Of a stretch of 64,000 nt of DNA, positions 40,900 to 53,362 are shown one piece after another (the first letter of the stretch is position 1; each line of letters starts with the position of its first letter). Below the pieces are notes generated by a model. That model saw nothing but the letters and a program-made list of their open reading frames with translations. It was not told the origin of the DNA and searched no databases. The stretch lies in NCBI RefSeq assembly GCF_021155765.1, contig NC_060118.1:13280146-13344145 (forward strand), written 5' to 3'. Made by a program: the position numbers and the translations under genes. The stretch is from Diprion similis. Lineage: Eukaryota > Arthropoda > Insecta > Hymenoptera > Diprionidae.

Positions 40900-41104
40900 T
40901 ATTGTACATAAACTTTTTACATTTCGACAATTCTACGATTTAAATTTCCACATTTTTTAAAATTCGAAATTTTCGTTTAGCTATCAATTACCAGTTCTAA
41001 TTTCTCACTCCCAAGCTTGCGTAGAATAGCTTAGAAATCACTTGGAGTCTCTGGAAAAATTTGAGACCCTCGAGTCAGCCCGTATAAAAATCGCACGATT
41101 TCAA

Positions 41105-41371
41105 ATGGAATCTAAAGAATTTCGAGTGCCCGTGCAGACGAAGTTCTTGACTATCTTCAAGGCCGTAAGTATCTTACCATAATAATGGAGTGCAGGGTTC
41201 TCTGCACCTGGCAACAATAGTTTTTCCGATATAAACGATCGCGACGAAGTGCAGCAGCACGACGGCGTGCAGGTTGACTGCGTCATTTGTCAGCTAGACT
41301 CGCTGCACCGCCCACGATTCGAAAACTCAGAAGCGTTATTTGCGACATGGAGAGAGGAGACGAGCAAAGGT
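41105..41371. other. Candidate orphan exon(s), strand unresolved
   Basis: Plus strand: ATG at 41105 opens 20 codons ending at GCC before GTAAGTAT. A further GC3-rich frame (about 41222-41371, DINDRDEVQQHDGVQVDC...) ends before GTAGCG, but the two do not join in phase with the obvious acceptor. Minus strand: 41293-41208 lies between a CTAG acceptor and a CAG|GTGCAG donor and encodes a hydrophobic, membrane-helix-like stretch (NLHAVVLLHFVAIVYIGK). Both strands look coding, so at most one is right. No family is recognised. Confidence 0.2.
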
Positions 41372-41522
41372 AGCGAAAAAAAAATTGTTTTTCCCAATTC
41401 GAGGGAAACACAAACGTCCCGTACTTTTTAATTGCAATTAACTCGCACCCGCCTGGATCTCCCCTTGATCAAATATGAATTCGAGAGAGTCCTGACAATT
41501 CAGCATATATCTATACATATAC

Positions 41523-41832
41523 AGGATCAGGAAAAAGTATGGAAACCCCTTGAAATCGCGCAGGGTTAAGTGAAAAAAAAATAAACATAAAACCAAGGTT
41601 AAATTTTAGGTCATTTTTAACAAGGGATTCAAGCTCATTTTGAGATCAACTTAGATTTCTTAAATGGAAAGCCCCATGGAAGTTCAAGGTTAAATCAAAG
41701 CTCACCGTTCAATCCCTTGTTAAAGATTACCTAAGATTTAACCTTGGTTATATTTTTTTTTTCTTCTTCTTCTTCTTTTTTCATCAAACCCCGCGAGATT
41801 TCTCAGGTTTTCCATACTTTTTCCTCACCCTC
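41523..41832. mobile_element. Foldback element (about 310 bp)
   Basis: Left AGGATCAGGAAAAAGTATGG and right CCATACTTTTTCCTCACCCTC are inverted. The arms continue (AACCAAGGTTAAATTTTAGGT / ACCTAAGATTTAACCTTGGTT; AACAAGGGATT / AATCCCTTGTT) to a centre near 41670. Non-coding. Confidence 0.75.
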
Positions 41833-43321
41833 TATACGTCTGTTTAATTTACACTGAAAAATATGTCTCCGTTTCATGCATGTAATATACGTTTCTGTAA
41901 AGTTTGATTAGCGTATTAAAGAGATGCCCCCTGGAACAATAAAAAATCGCTATGATAAATTCGTAAAATTCGTGCCAATTCGTAATTTCTGCATGAAATG
42001 AAAATTTGCTGCAGCATTTTCGTTCAGAATTCTTTAGAGAATGAAGCTTTAAGCTCATTCTCTAGTTTCAGATCGTGGTCTAGACTCTCGAGTTTTTTAA
42101 ACGAGGATTCCCTCATCCTGAGCTTAGCTAGAAATAAAATTTTCCGACCCTAAGTTTCTTTCGTATCATTTGTAAAAAGAAAAATAAATAAATAAATAAT
42201 TTCAAAGCCGCACGTACACAAGACACACGGATGCATACCGTTCAATTCTGAGAGGACAGGGAAAAACTCTGCCATATATTTTTCCCCGAATTTTTATTCA
42301 GGACACAGGGAAACGTCGGGTGGTGTCGTGCCTGGGATATGAAACGTCTTATCTTTTCGCGGTGCAGCATCAGTCGGCATAAATCAAAGAAAAACGAGCC
42401 GGAGCAGCTGACGAACCGCGCGCCGGCCTACGGAGGGTGGAAATTTTTTATGCATAGCATGTTTGATTTTCATTCTTTCTCCTCATTGTCTCTGAAAAAT
42501 TTCGAATCGAAAGCGTTAAAAATTTGAAATGAAAAAACTGACGCAAGAAAGACTTTCACAGCCATGCAACATCTTTTTTTTAAACGAAAAATATGAATAT
42601 ATGAAATACCAGAAATTTCTAAGATGGATCCCATTTTCGAAATCAGCGATCTCGAGAGCCTTCATATACTCAGTTTGAAGAAATTTGACTGCAAAGAAAG
42701 ATCGATCTCCAAAGAGTTAAGCTGGTTAGCCTGCTCGAGGAAAATTTTGGCGAATAGTCTCTGTTGAATGAAGAAAACCGGAAGGGAGGGGGTGGAGGAC
42801 AGAATAAGGAAGAACTCGTGAAAGCCGATTCAAAGTCAGCGTCAAACGACTTTGGAAGAGTTTTGGTCCAGAGATTGTCGAATCTTTGAAAGCTGAATAC
42901 AGCGTTGCGTTCGCGTCCGTAGAAAAAAACTGCTTACGAAGGGCGACCGTGTCATGTTCCATGTTCGGCAATAAAAAAGGGCTGCAAAAGGGCGGGGAGT
43001 GTCGAGCTAACTTGGCTTGCAAGCTCACCATACACGTGTTGTCGAGGATCAAATCGCGTCTCATGGATTTTCTCCCTCCCCGCCCTGCTGAAGGGAGACG
43101 GAAAAACGTCGACACGGGCGTCGTGCCAATGTCCGACGAATCTGCGGAAAATGAAGTCCGACGAAAAACTCCCCCCCCCCCTTTAACGGACCATCGGAAA
43201 AGACTTCGGTGAACCCACGGATTATATTCTCCTACCTAATGGAGAGCGTTTTTTCACTTGTGTAATATTTTTCGGGTACGAACCCCAGAGAAGCCACTTC
43301 GCTTGGCTCGCTACCAATTAA

Positions 43322-44009
43322 GGGGGGATGAGTGTCTGAGATACCATAGAAAAAACACGTTTTGGAGATTTTTTTTACAGAGTATCTTGTTTGTTAATAT
43401 TTTTAAAGTTATTGTAGATTGTTGAGCATTGTTCTAAGAATATTTTGCTACGTTTTTATAAAAAAATATTGAAAATTCAGCCAGTGGTAGGGGTGAGAAC
43501 CGAGTAACGTAAAAAAAAAGTTTCCATGCGGTAGTCAAAATTTGTCGAAAACCTTCGGACCGATTTTGTCTAAACTTTACACACTTCTTTTTTCTTCAAT
43601 TATAACTTATTTTTTAATTAAACAAAAAGAGCAAATCAAGGTTTAAATCAGAGTTTTTTGATTGCACTATTACCAAAAATTCAAAAATGAATATTTTGTT
43701 AATTCCTTCGTTCAAATTCAAGATAAACTTACCTACCAAAGAAATTCTTTTGGTTTTTTAATTTCAGATGAAGCAATCATGAATTATCCTGACTACCGCA
43801 TGAAAACTTCTTTTTGAAGTGACTCGATTCTCACCACTACCACTGGCTGAATTTTCAATATGTTTTTTATGAAAATATCGCAGAATATTCTTAGAATAAT
43901 ACTCAATAATGTACAATAAGTTTTGACATATTAATAAATAAATTACTCTATAAAAAAAAATCACAAAAATATGCTTTTTTTTTTTGGTATTTCAGACCCT
44001 TCTTCCCCC
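43322..44009. mobile_element. piggyBac-type MITE with TTAA flanks (688 bp)
   Basis: TTAA at 43318-43321 and 44010-44013 bracket inverted ends (GGGG..GTCTGAGATACCA / GGTATTTCAGACCC..CCCC). Homologous arms run inward (ATTGAAAATTCAGCCAGTGGTAG / CTACCACTGGCTGAATTTTCAATA by complement). TTAA duplication is typical of piggyBac-superfamily insertion. No transposase remains. It supplies the start of a spurious 204-codon frame. Confidence 0.75.
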
Positions 44010-44103
44010 TTAAGGGACTCGCGTCAATCGCTATCATCCCTGCGATTCGGGGCTCACGGTTTTGAAGACAAGCGAAATTCTGTCTTGTTGCGGAATTCGT
44101 CAG

Positions 44104-44262
44104 GTATCAGCGGCGCCGGATCGAGCCGGCAATCAAAACTTGGCCATAATAGTCGAGTCCTGCGGTGCAGGAGGAGAAATAGAGAGTCGGAGGATAATTA
44201 CCACCCGCATATTAGACGCTGCAGGGAATATCAAGTTGGCGTCGAGTCTCGTGACCTGTCGG
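44104..44262 (+). other. Candidate exon
   Basis: Between a GTCAG acceptor and a CGG|GTACGT donor lie 53 open codons in phase 0-0, with a balanced composition (NQNLAIIVESCG, then IITTRILDAAGN and LVTC). The two-cysteine, beta-strand-like look suggests an extracellular domain fragment, but I cannot name one. A second plus-strand frame is also open here, which lowers the value of the signal. Confidence 0.18.
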
Positions 44263-46418
44263 GTACGTTTGAAGGTCATACGGGGTCAAAGGTCACGTCT
44301 GGTCCACCCTCGGTCCTCGGTTTTTCCCTTGGCAGTTTTAGGGAGAGCTTCTTACCTCGGGGAATCCAATACGCCGAGGTATTTTCAAATTTCCGAGTTT
44401 GCCGGGCAGGTAGACGTCCTTTTCGATACGGCTTTATTATAAACCGCGAGACGCGAATCGCACGAGACAGTCTGAAACGAAAACAGGAAATTGTGAACTT
44501 AGAATGGCACGCGTGTATTTCAGTATCTACCTGCTTTAATATTTTAGTAAAAAGTTTACGAGATTGCAAAAATTATTCACAATAATTGAGTGAGTAATCA
44601 ATTTCAAAGATCGATGCGCTTTTATAATCGCGCTTTTTGCACTGCAGCTCACTTTGTGACGCTCAAGTAATGAGATTTATTCGAGGAAATGTTTAAATTG
44701 CAAATCGCGATATTTATAAGTTCTTCTATTTCATCTATTTCTTGGCTCAAAACTGAAGGAGACATCGGAATATTTTCTACAGTTGGCAAGAAAAATATCT
44801 CAGTTTCAACCACGTGTAAGGGGTATCATACATATGTATAGATATATAACGAGTAATATACGCAGATATTCGCCGAACGATTTGCATTATATAACCCGGA
44901 TTGCATTTAACTTTCAGATCAAATTATAGCACCTCGAAATGAATCTTTCTTTGAAAGCTGAAAACTCATATCGATATTCGATTTCTCGAGAAGAAGCCAC
45001 TCTCGACGAATATGGACGAGTTGCAGCCGCGGCAATAACGCCGTCTTCGTTCGTCTTTCAGAGATGTAGAAACAGAAGAAGAGGAAAAAAGAATTCAGAA
45101 GCAAATGAAACAAGCGGCTTTAGAATGGCCATGAGTCAGCTTTCCAACTTTCCGTTCTCAGACTTCGGGTTCCAACTTTATAGAACAAAAAGAATATTAT
45201 CCAATTCGAAATTTCAAACTACGAATTCAGAGAGACGTGATGAACGATTTTAAAAGCCTCGGATACCATGTTACATGAAAATATAACGATTTTTTTTATT
45301 TTGAACCGTTGTAATAGATCCGCCATTACTAATTTCGGAAATCTGTAGACCTTGGAATCGTTATCGGTGACCCGAAAAACTTTCGCCTACCAATTTCTAC
45401 CAAAATTGGAATATTTTTTAATTTTCTTGCACCATATTGGATCGCCTTTTTGCCAACCAACGAGTCCGAATTTTCATCAAAATTCAATTTTTTTTAGTTC
45501 CTTCTCAGCATATCGAATACACCAATTTTAAATTTTGCAATTAGACCTTATATTCGTGATTAGCGAGCCAAAAAACCTGACGATATCAATTTTCATTGAA
45601 ATCCGATCATTCATTCTCAAGATCTCATCATATTTATTTAATTTTTTGGAATTTTGTTATTTAAATAATTGGAAAAGTGGTGAACCGATCAAAGCCAAAA
45701 TCTAATCAGTTCTAAGTTCGAAAAATCTGCGACGATTGAGACCAAAATCATTGAATCATTGATTGGTGGTGATTCTCTAAACTTTAAAAACGTAGAGATC
45801 TAGTAAAAACCAAAGTAGTGATTACAGTAACTTCCTTTGTTCTCTAAAAACACAGAAACGAGAAGTTAGAAACGCAGAAGTACTTTTCGGAAACGAAGAT
45901 AGTTAGAAGTTGTTTAGCCAGGAGGCAGTCGTCAGTCTCTGGGTATCCAAAGCAGGGCTCAATTCGGTCTAATTTTCTGCAGTAAATGGGTAAACTTGTC
46001 TCGTCACGTCCCAGGATTTCGCATCGAAGACTTTCGGTAATTCGTCACTTCGGTCACGTCCGCCGAGGTCAATCCACCGGGAATTGGGATTCGTCGGTAT
46101 CCCGCGGAACGCCGGAGTTTTCCCGCAGCGGTAGATCGTCGAGGAGTTCGCGGTTTCGCGCATTCGAAACTTCGTACTTAGGTACCTCAATTATTAGCCA
46201 AATTCCACCCCCTCACTCCTGATCCTATTTTGCTCCGCTTATCTTCTGTTTTGCAGAAGTTTAAAAACTCCCGCGCTCTTCGGCGAAGCTGCTCGCTTGC
46301 AGTTTCCGGAATAATGTAAGATTATGATTCAAGTCCCAAATTGTCTCTGCCGGAAATACGAAGGAATCGGAGCGGAAGATGCCGAGTAAATTGGCAATTG
46401 GCTGAAGGTTTGATGCAC

Positions 46419-46599
46419 TGATTGCGAATCTGAACTAGAAATCCTAAAATTCAAAATTGCGGATCCAATATGGCGGACGTAAATTCAAAAAGTTATTCGG
46501 TTTTGATAAAACTTTGTGTTACATGTTTTTTGGGATCGCTGATGGCGAATCTGAACTAGAAATTCGAAAATTCGAACGAGCAGATCCAATATGGTGAAC
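46419..46599. repeat. Direct repeat, period about 121 bp
   Basis: A unit starting TGATTGCGAATCTGAACTAG and containing GATCCAATATGGCGGAC (46419-46478) recurs, diverged, at 46540-46599 (GATCCAATATGGTGAAC). Similar TGGCGGAT-type blocks of interspersed repeats lie from about 45.3 kb. Probably repeat-derived. Confidence 0.65.
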
Positions 46600-47497
46600 A
46601 GATAAAAACAAGGATAAGAAAAATTTTGAAAATAGTCTCTAAATTTTTTTCGTTTGTATTATAAGTTTGTGTGAAAATTGTCATTCGGGTTTTCATTTTA
46701 GATTAGCAGAAAATGCTTTCTTTTCGTAAAAAAAAGTCCGAGTTTCGACTATTTGTTTACATGCGCTATTTATTCAGTAAATAAATAAACAAAATTGACA
46801 TTTTTTCAGACTTAGAAATATTTCAGGGGCCACATGGAACCAAAAAACTTGGCAGCTGTTACCGAAAAAGTAGTTTAATAAATAAAAAGATGCAAAAAAA
46901 AGATTCGACGCCGAGGGTCCAGCGTGAATTAAAGGGTTAAGCTATACGGGGTGGAGGGAAGAGGAAGTGAACGTATTCCTCGGGCAGAAACTGGCTCACA
47001 TGATATTCCGCGATTAACACCATGCGTAGATATTTTAAGGATTTCAGATTTCAAATCTCTCGAGGATTAGAGAGCGGCGAAATTAAACTGTCACTCCACG
47101 CCTTGCAGCTCCCTGATTCGTAATTTATTCAAAAAATCAGCTTTCTCTTTAGCAGTTGATGATTTTCTACTCTCGAAGGAAAGGCGACAGCTCGTTGATT
47201 CGACGAGCAATCAATCATCCTTTCGTTATTCATTTTTCCTTTTTTGCCAACAAAATCCTGACCTCGTCGTCCCCCGGGGAATTAGAATCGGGAAACGAGA
47301 AACCAACTGGAAAATCCAGCGTATAACGAACAGCCGGATCCCGTCGTATATTTCATATTGCATCATATTTCAATACGGAAACAATAAGCTAATCACACAT
47401 ATTTCACACTTTTTCGAGACGAGAAATTCGATATTACTGAACTTTTAAGGGTGCAAATTCATCAACTGGATCATCAACGTCGAGACTAACTTTTAAT

Positions 47498-47530
<33 letters not shown>

Positions 47531-50500
47531 CAGGTGAAGCAACGACGAGAAGAGGAGAAAAATAAAATAGCAGAACAAATAATGAAAGTAAAGACTAAGC
47601 AGAGTTTCTTTTTCTCTTGTTTTATTTATTACGATGATCAGTGGATTTTACACGGATTGTGAAACTCGAAGACATCGTTTCGGGATCTGGCTAATCTGCG
47701 AGACTTTATACGTGGCTTTTCGGATTACTGATTCATCCTGCGTGCCGAAACACTGCATGCCAGGTATACGTGGAGAGAAGATCTGACGGGTTATAGATTT
47801 ATTAGGAGATCGGGGTATTAACTCGTGTAATATCGGTTAGACCGCAATCGCGACATGCATGCATACGCGTTGTATATTCGCCTGGTTATATCGATCACTC
47901 TCCTAGTCCCATTGTCGTCGATTTACCAACGGATCGTAACTTCAACGACATGCATACACACTCGCGAGATTTCCAGATTAGTTTAGATATTACGGATTAT
48001 CCTATCCGTGCTCCTCCCAACCTAAGTTATATCAATTAGCCTAAACGAGGTCGGGAATTAACATCAATACGGCAATTAGGAGGTAAATCATTCCTGATAT
48101 TTCAATACACGCGTGGAATAGTCCGTTATTACAATTATAAACGTGATAATGCCAAAGCGCAGGGAAATTCCGTGAATCAATTCGGGTTTGCGGATTCTCT
48201 CTCATTTTGGAAAAAATTCTAGCACGGTGCCCAGTTATTTGTGAGAACATAATTCCCTAGGAATTCCAGATTTTCCAGAGAAGAATCGTTATTTATTCAG
48301 TTTCTTCTCATGTGCGCAATGAATGAAAATTTGTAAGAATTTGCTAGCATGTGCAATTTTTAAGAAGTCAGGGCTTCGTTCATTCCCATTGCCTAAAAGT
48401 TGAAACAAGAATTTGTTTTTTCTCACCCAATGGCTAAATTTTTATGAACCCAGAATGAAAATTAGTATATCCCAGATACGACATGAAATTCCCTGATTCC
48501 ATAATTTCCATGAATACTGGACACTCTGTCAAGGGTATTTCCAGCAGGTTTTCAGGTTATTCGCAAGGACATTCGAGAAAATTTAAATGCATTAATGCAA
48601 ATGTCAGAGTACAGGCAGTGTACATAATCGGTGTGACGTACGAGATTATATACGGGGAAAAAAGAAAAACGCGATTCGAGGCGAGAATAGAGTTTTTAAA
48701 ATCAGTTACTCAGTGAGCACAGATGAATATATCGTTCATAGCACAGCTTAAAGATGAAATACATCCAGGACACAAGTAAAATTCAATTCAAAATTTCCAG
48801 GACTCGAAGGACCTCCAGGACTACTGCGGACACCATGTGACAACTGCTTTTCCAGACGTCAAGTTTTATCGTTGAAATGCAGGTCTCGTTCTAAAAGTCC
48901 AAATTCAATGGGAAGAATATTCGTGTATATATAATCTACGTGGTGGTGATTTCCTAGCGTGTTCGTATATCCGCAAAAATGGACGAAATCATTTCCTCGT
49001 GGTAGGAAGTAAAAATACGGATAAAAGTCTGCGATGTTCGGGATATTGTGTAGTGTGTAGGGGGACAGGAAGAGGGAACAGGAACGACACCGTCACACGG
49101 CAGTCGTGTTCTTGGCGTGAAACATGTTTCGGCAACACTATTTCCAATAACGATTGACGCAGAGCCGTCGTAAACAGCGGAGGAACCGGATTCTATCGAT
49201 ACCCCAATCCGCTGCAGGCTCAGGGCTTGACTCGTTGACTAAACTCACGATTATTCGCCCTAACCGTCAGAGAAAAAAGTTAACAATCGTTGGTTAATTA
49301 ATTTTTTATTTTTTTTCAACGAGTTAGTCTCGGATATTAAAATTCTTCGGCACAATTTGATCCACGCATAGCACGTAACCACGATGATGAATCAATGAGA
49401 AGAAGGTAAAAACGAATTCGAAAAATTGCGCTTTGACAAAAAAGAAACGATGGATTGGACGGGCTCGATGTGAAAGAAAAGAAAAAAGTTAAAAATAACG
49501 AGAGGGTACGGAATTTTTTCGCATGTCGGGGTTATACGATATTTGCATAGAGCTGTTGCAGCATCGAATTCCTTTTTCGGTTCTGTGAACGAATAAATAT
49601 CTGCCCACCACACACGCAGAGCGACTAACTCCGAGTTTTGTGAAAGCTCAATTTTACACTCAATTTGACTCTGTGCGGCTATTACATGATGCCTGGGTCG
49701 AAATATGTGGCGAAAAAGTAAACGAGTAAATAAATAAATGAAAATTTTCATCGTATACCAAAAGTTTTACTTTTTTCTATACTTGTGCTTTTTTTTCTTT
49801 TTTTCTTTTTTTTTACTTTTCTTTACGCCAACTTGTCTCGCGGATATTTGGAACATCGCCCATCGTCTTTAATTCTATACCTGTATATACTAATACACCT
49901 GCAGCGTGGAAAAAGTTTATCAACTCATGCCCCGGTAGGTGGGTACAAGACAATGTTTGCTTTAGGAAAAGCTCCAAGAATCCAAAATCCGGCAGAAAGT
50001 TTCTGGTTTACCTCGGTTGCTTCTTGTTTTACTTTCTCGTCGAGGGATACTTAGACGATAGGGTAAAGAGAGACGGAGAGAGAATCGATGAAGCATATGT
50101 TGTCAGAGCAGGAATTACTGTCAAGTAACAGAGGTTTCTTAGGGATTTTTAAGAACTGAAATCGGGGAAAATACTGAATAAATTTCATCACGTTAGGGTT
50201 TTTCTTTAACTCGTGTTTGTAGTTTCATTTTAGAGTGAAACTCCCGTTTAACTTGAAATCTGGTATTCTGAAAATCCTATGCAAAAGTAATTTCTTACTT
50301 TTATTTATTATGTATCAGAGTGAGACTCAAGAATAAATTATATAAACAGGGAAACAGAAACAGAAAATGTAAATCGAAAGCGTGTTCAAAGAAGAAGTAC
50401 CAGAGAGAAGAAGAAAAGATTTCATGGGTAAAAAGAATGAAATTGTTTTTTTAATTTCATAAGAAATATTGCTTAGTTCGTCATAACAAATGCCTTTTTT

Positions 50501-52379
50501 ATCCAAGCACCCTGTGTTTTGCAATATAAAAATAATCATTAGACTCGGCACACTCGAAAACATGATTTTTATCAAAAACATCCCATGCAGCTGGAAGAAA
50601 ATATTTTTTCCCAATAATCGTATAGAAAGACCAAGTAATATTTAATCCTTCATCTGCAAAGCTTGCTTGAATTTTCTTTCTCACTCGCTGCAAAAACTCC
50701 TCATTACTTTCATACCCCGTGATATTTGAATTTCCTGTGGATAAATATCGAAATATTTCTAGACCGTGAGATTTTCAAGCACTATATATACAAATCTTAG
50801 AAAATCTACTCTCAAAGTACGAATAAAGACCGTGTCGAAGATGCGAGAAAACCGCTAATGGAAAAGGAAAAAGTAAATTATTGCGAATTGAAAGACGGGG
50901 AAAAGAACGGATAACCACAGAAAAGAAACGGTTCGTTTGACGGACTCTCTCGATCGACCAAAGCGTTTGGCTATGATTCCCGGGAATCCCCGGGATATTC
51001 AGTCTCTCCCTCCCTCCCATTCCTTTCTCCCTTCGCTACCTGCATTCCGGATCTACCCTCGTTAGAGGATTGCGTACAATTGGATTCTTATCTCGCTAGG
51101 TGTGTACCTGCCCGTGTCTACCGTTACTATCCTAGATCGGGATCGTCGAGCATCACGTAAAATTGCGAAACGCTTTGCTCTAGGTGACAGCCTCGTATTT
51201 GCATGAATAAAAAATGGTGATTCTCCTTTTCTCTTTTGAAATCGAACCAACAAAAGCAAACTCTAGTTTTCACGTCGAAATGAAAATGATGTACTTTTTT
51301 TTTTGTTTGGTTGTTTAAAAAATTTTTAATTCATCACTATCGAAGTCAAGAATTCACCTTTTCTTTAAAAATTATATAATCTACTTTGGCCCGATCGATG
51401 GTTTTACGTATATATAGGTGGTTATTGGCTGTTACTGAGAATAGATCCATCATCTGATCAGCGTCAAAACGAGCCGCAGAAGTTTTTTCGCACCGTTAGA
51501 AACGGTGGATATGGAAGAAGAACTGCCAGAGACTGAATTCTATCAGACGAATGAAAAAAAAAATATGATCAGACAGAGCTGCGAAAAACTTCAAGAATGT
51601 GCCTTCCTATCCTTTCCCTCCAATATATTTTTTTTTACTTTCTTTTTCTTAGATTCTCGAAAGAAAAAATTTTTCCCGCCCGATATCATGCTGCGCTCAT
51701 ATATACTATTTTCATGGATAAAAAGAATATCAAACTTACTGGAGTTCTAAACTCTTATCGGGTATAAACTCGATACTCCAATGCACCGACGCGACGCGAG
51801 GCGACGGCAGAGCATAATCGTGTTCCTCGGTAAAAAATATCGAAAGCTGATAATATATTGGAAGTGCCGAAGAACTGGAGGCGAGGAACTAAATGTGCGC
51901 CATCAACTGCTGGGGTGTATTTCCAGGAGTAGATATTTCCTATCCGTCAAGTATCGGGAATATTTGACTATACTCGATCGAGGTGTTGCCACAGCGATAC
52001 GAAGTGTACCTATTACGTGTATTATACTCAGCTATCCTCGGCGAAGAAAATTTCAACCATTCGATTTTTCCAACCGACTTTTACAGAAGCGTCGATATTA
52101 TTTCTGCACACCGCGTCGCCAGGACCTGAGTTACGGTCCTCGCACGAGACCCGGAAACCAATTACCTTCACGAACATTGCACGAATGTACGTTATAAGTA
52201 GGTACGACTGGAGTACATAAATTCGAAAGACCAAAAGTTGGATGAAACGAAATCCCGAAAGTCGAATTATCGATATTTGAAAACGTATGAAAACCATGAA
52301 TATGAAAAGTTTTCTTGTGGAAAATTTGTTTATCCACTAAAACAGGATCGAGGATCCCCTGTTAGTAGGGAATAGCTTG
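46600..52379. other. Gene-less stretch before the gene cluster
   Basis: The (TTG)10 run is at 47.5 kb. Around 48.2-48.9 kb, phrases such as TTTCCAGGACTCGAAGG and CCAGGACTACTGCGGACACC look like a decayed interspersed repeat. A 138-codon plus frame at 51781-52197 is Arg-rich and matches nothing I know, so it is not called. Confidence 0.45.
47501..47530. repeat. (TTG)10 microsatellite
   Basis: Ten TTG units ending directly at CAGGTGAAG; the run looks like a weak pyrimidine-poor acceptor but no exon is supported after it. Confidence 0.85.
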
Positions 52380-53000
52380 ATGTTTCGAGACTACATACAT
52401 GGCTTGGCGTCGTTCGACAACGTGGAGGTGATCAGCCAGAAGAGACACGCAACATTGCGTTTCTACTTGACGCATATCGATTGCTATTAATTCGGGTGAT
52501 ACTGAATTAAGTTCACTCCCAACTAATTCTGTGCTGTTATTTCGAAATTCATCAATTCCTCAAGACTGCCATTGATTTTTTGAAGGATCTAGACGAGATG
52601 AATTTTGATGAATCATTGACCGGAATAGTTTATATATATATATCGAAACTTCGATTTTGATTCTTTCTACGCTCGGCAGTTTTCCGCTTCTTCAAACATG
52701 ACGCTGACAGTCAGCTAACATCAGGTAATTTGCAATGAATTCAGTTTTGCAAATTGGATACTTTTTTTCAAAATAACCGTAACGTTTGGAAAACCTCAGG
52801 ATCCCCGCGTGCGTGGCAGTGAAAACTCGCCTCACGCCCTCTGCCTCATTTCGCACGGCAAAGACGACATCCTCTACCTTGTCGGTTCAGTCAACGATAT
52901 CGACTTGACACCCTTCGGTCGGTGCTGGTCGGTCAAATCCACGTGCCTTGAGTGGCCACAACGTCTATCGATACCTGCAGTAAGTGCAGAAGCGATTTGA
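52380..53000 (+). other. Candidate two-exon small gene or orphan exons (unrecognised)
   Basis: The stretch 52800-52980 follows a CTCAG acceptor and ends at a consensus GTAAGT donor. It is open for 60 codons in one frame, with many C- or G-ending codons (LCLISHGKDDILYLVGS, then RCWSVKSTC). Upstream, an ATG at 52380 opens a 40-codon frame (MFRDYIHGLASFDNVE...). An in-phase GAG|GTGATC donor there could join it to 52800. If the GTAAGT is not used, the frame ends at a TGA at 52998-53000, and an AATAAA follows near 53184. No family is recognised. It could also be exons of a gene reaching further left, or chance. Confidence 0.25.
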
Positions 53001-53362
53001 ATTTTTTCAAACCAAAATGACTTGGTAAATAAGTAAGCCATAATCAGATTAGAATAGTCTGGAATATACTATAGAGGATATTTTGCTAAAACAAGGAGAA
53101 ATTAAATTCCTACCATTTAAATTGCCAGGATAACCGATCGGTAAGGAAGGAACGAATGTAAGGAAATTATATAAATTTCGTTGAATAAATAATGCAGATT
53201 GTATTTTCATTTACACAAAACCAAGTAGTTTTGATTCGTTTTGAATAAAAACGATTAGCAGTCTTGCGATATCCACTTAGTGTAATATTTGTACGTTAAT
53301 CAGTATTAGAAATTGGAAAACAAATAATGAAAGAAAAATTCTACATGTATAGGTAATTCTAT

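Noticed and set aside
43971..44585. 204-codon plus-strand open frame
   Set aside because: Its start lies in the A/T run of a TTAA-flanked MITE, composition is Ser/Arg-rich and another frame is open over the same bases; no family match.
51781..52197. 138-codon Arg-rich plus-strand frame
   Set aside because: Overlapped by other open frames, no recognised domain and no splice signals.
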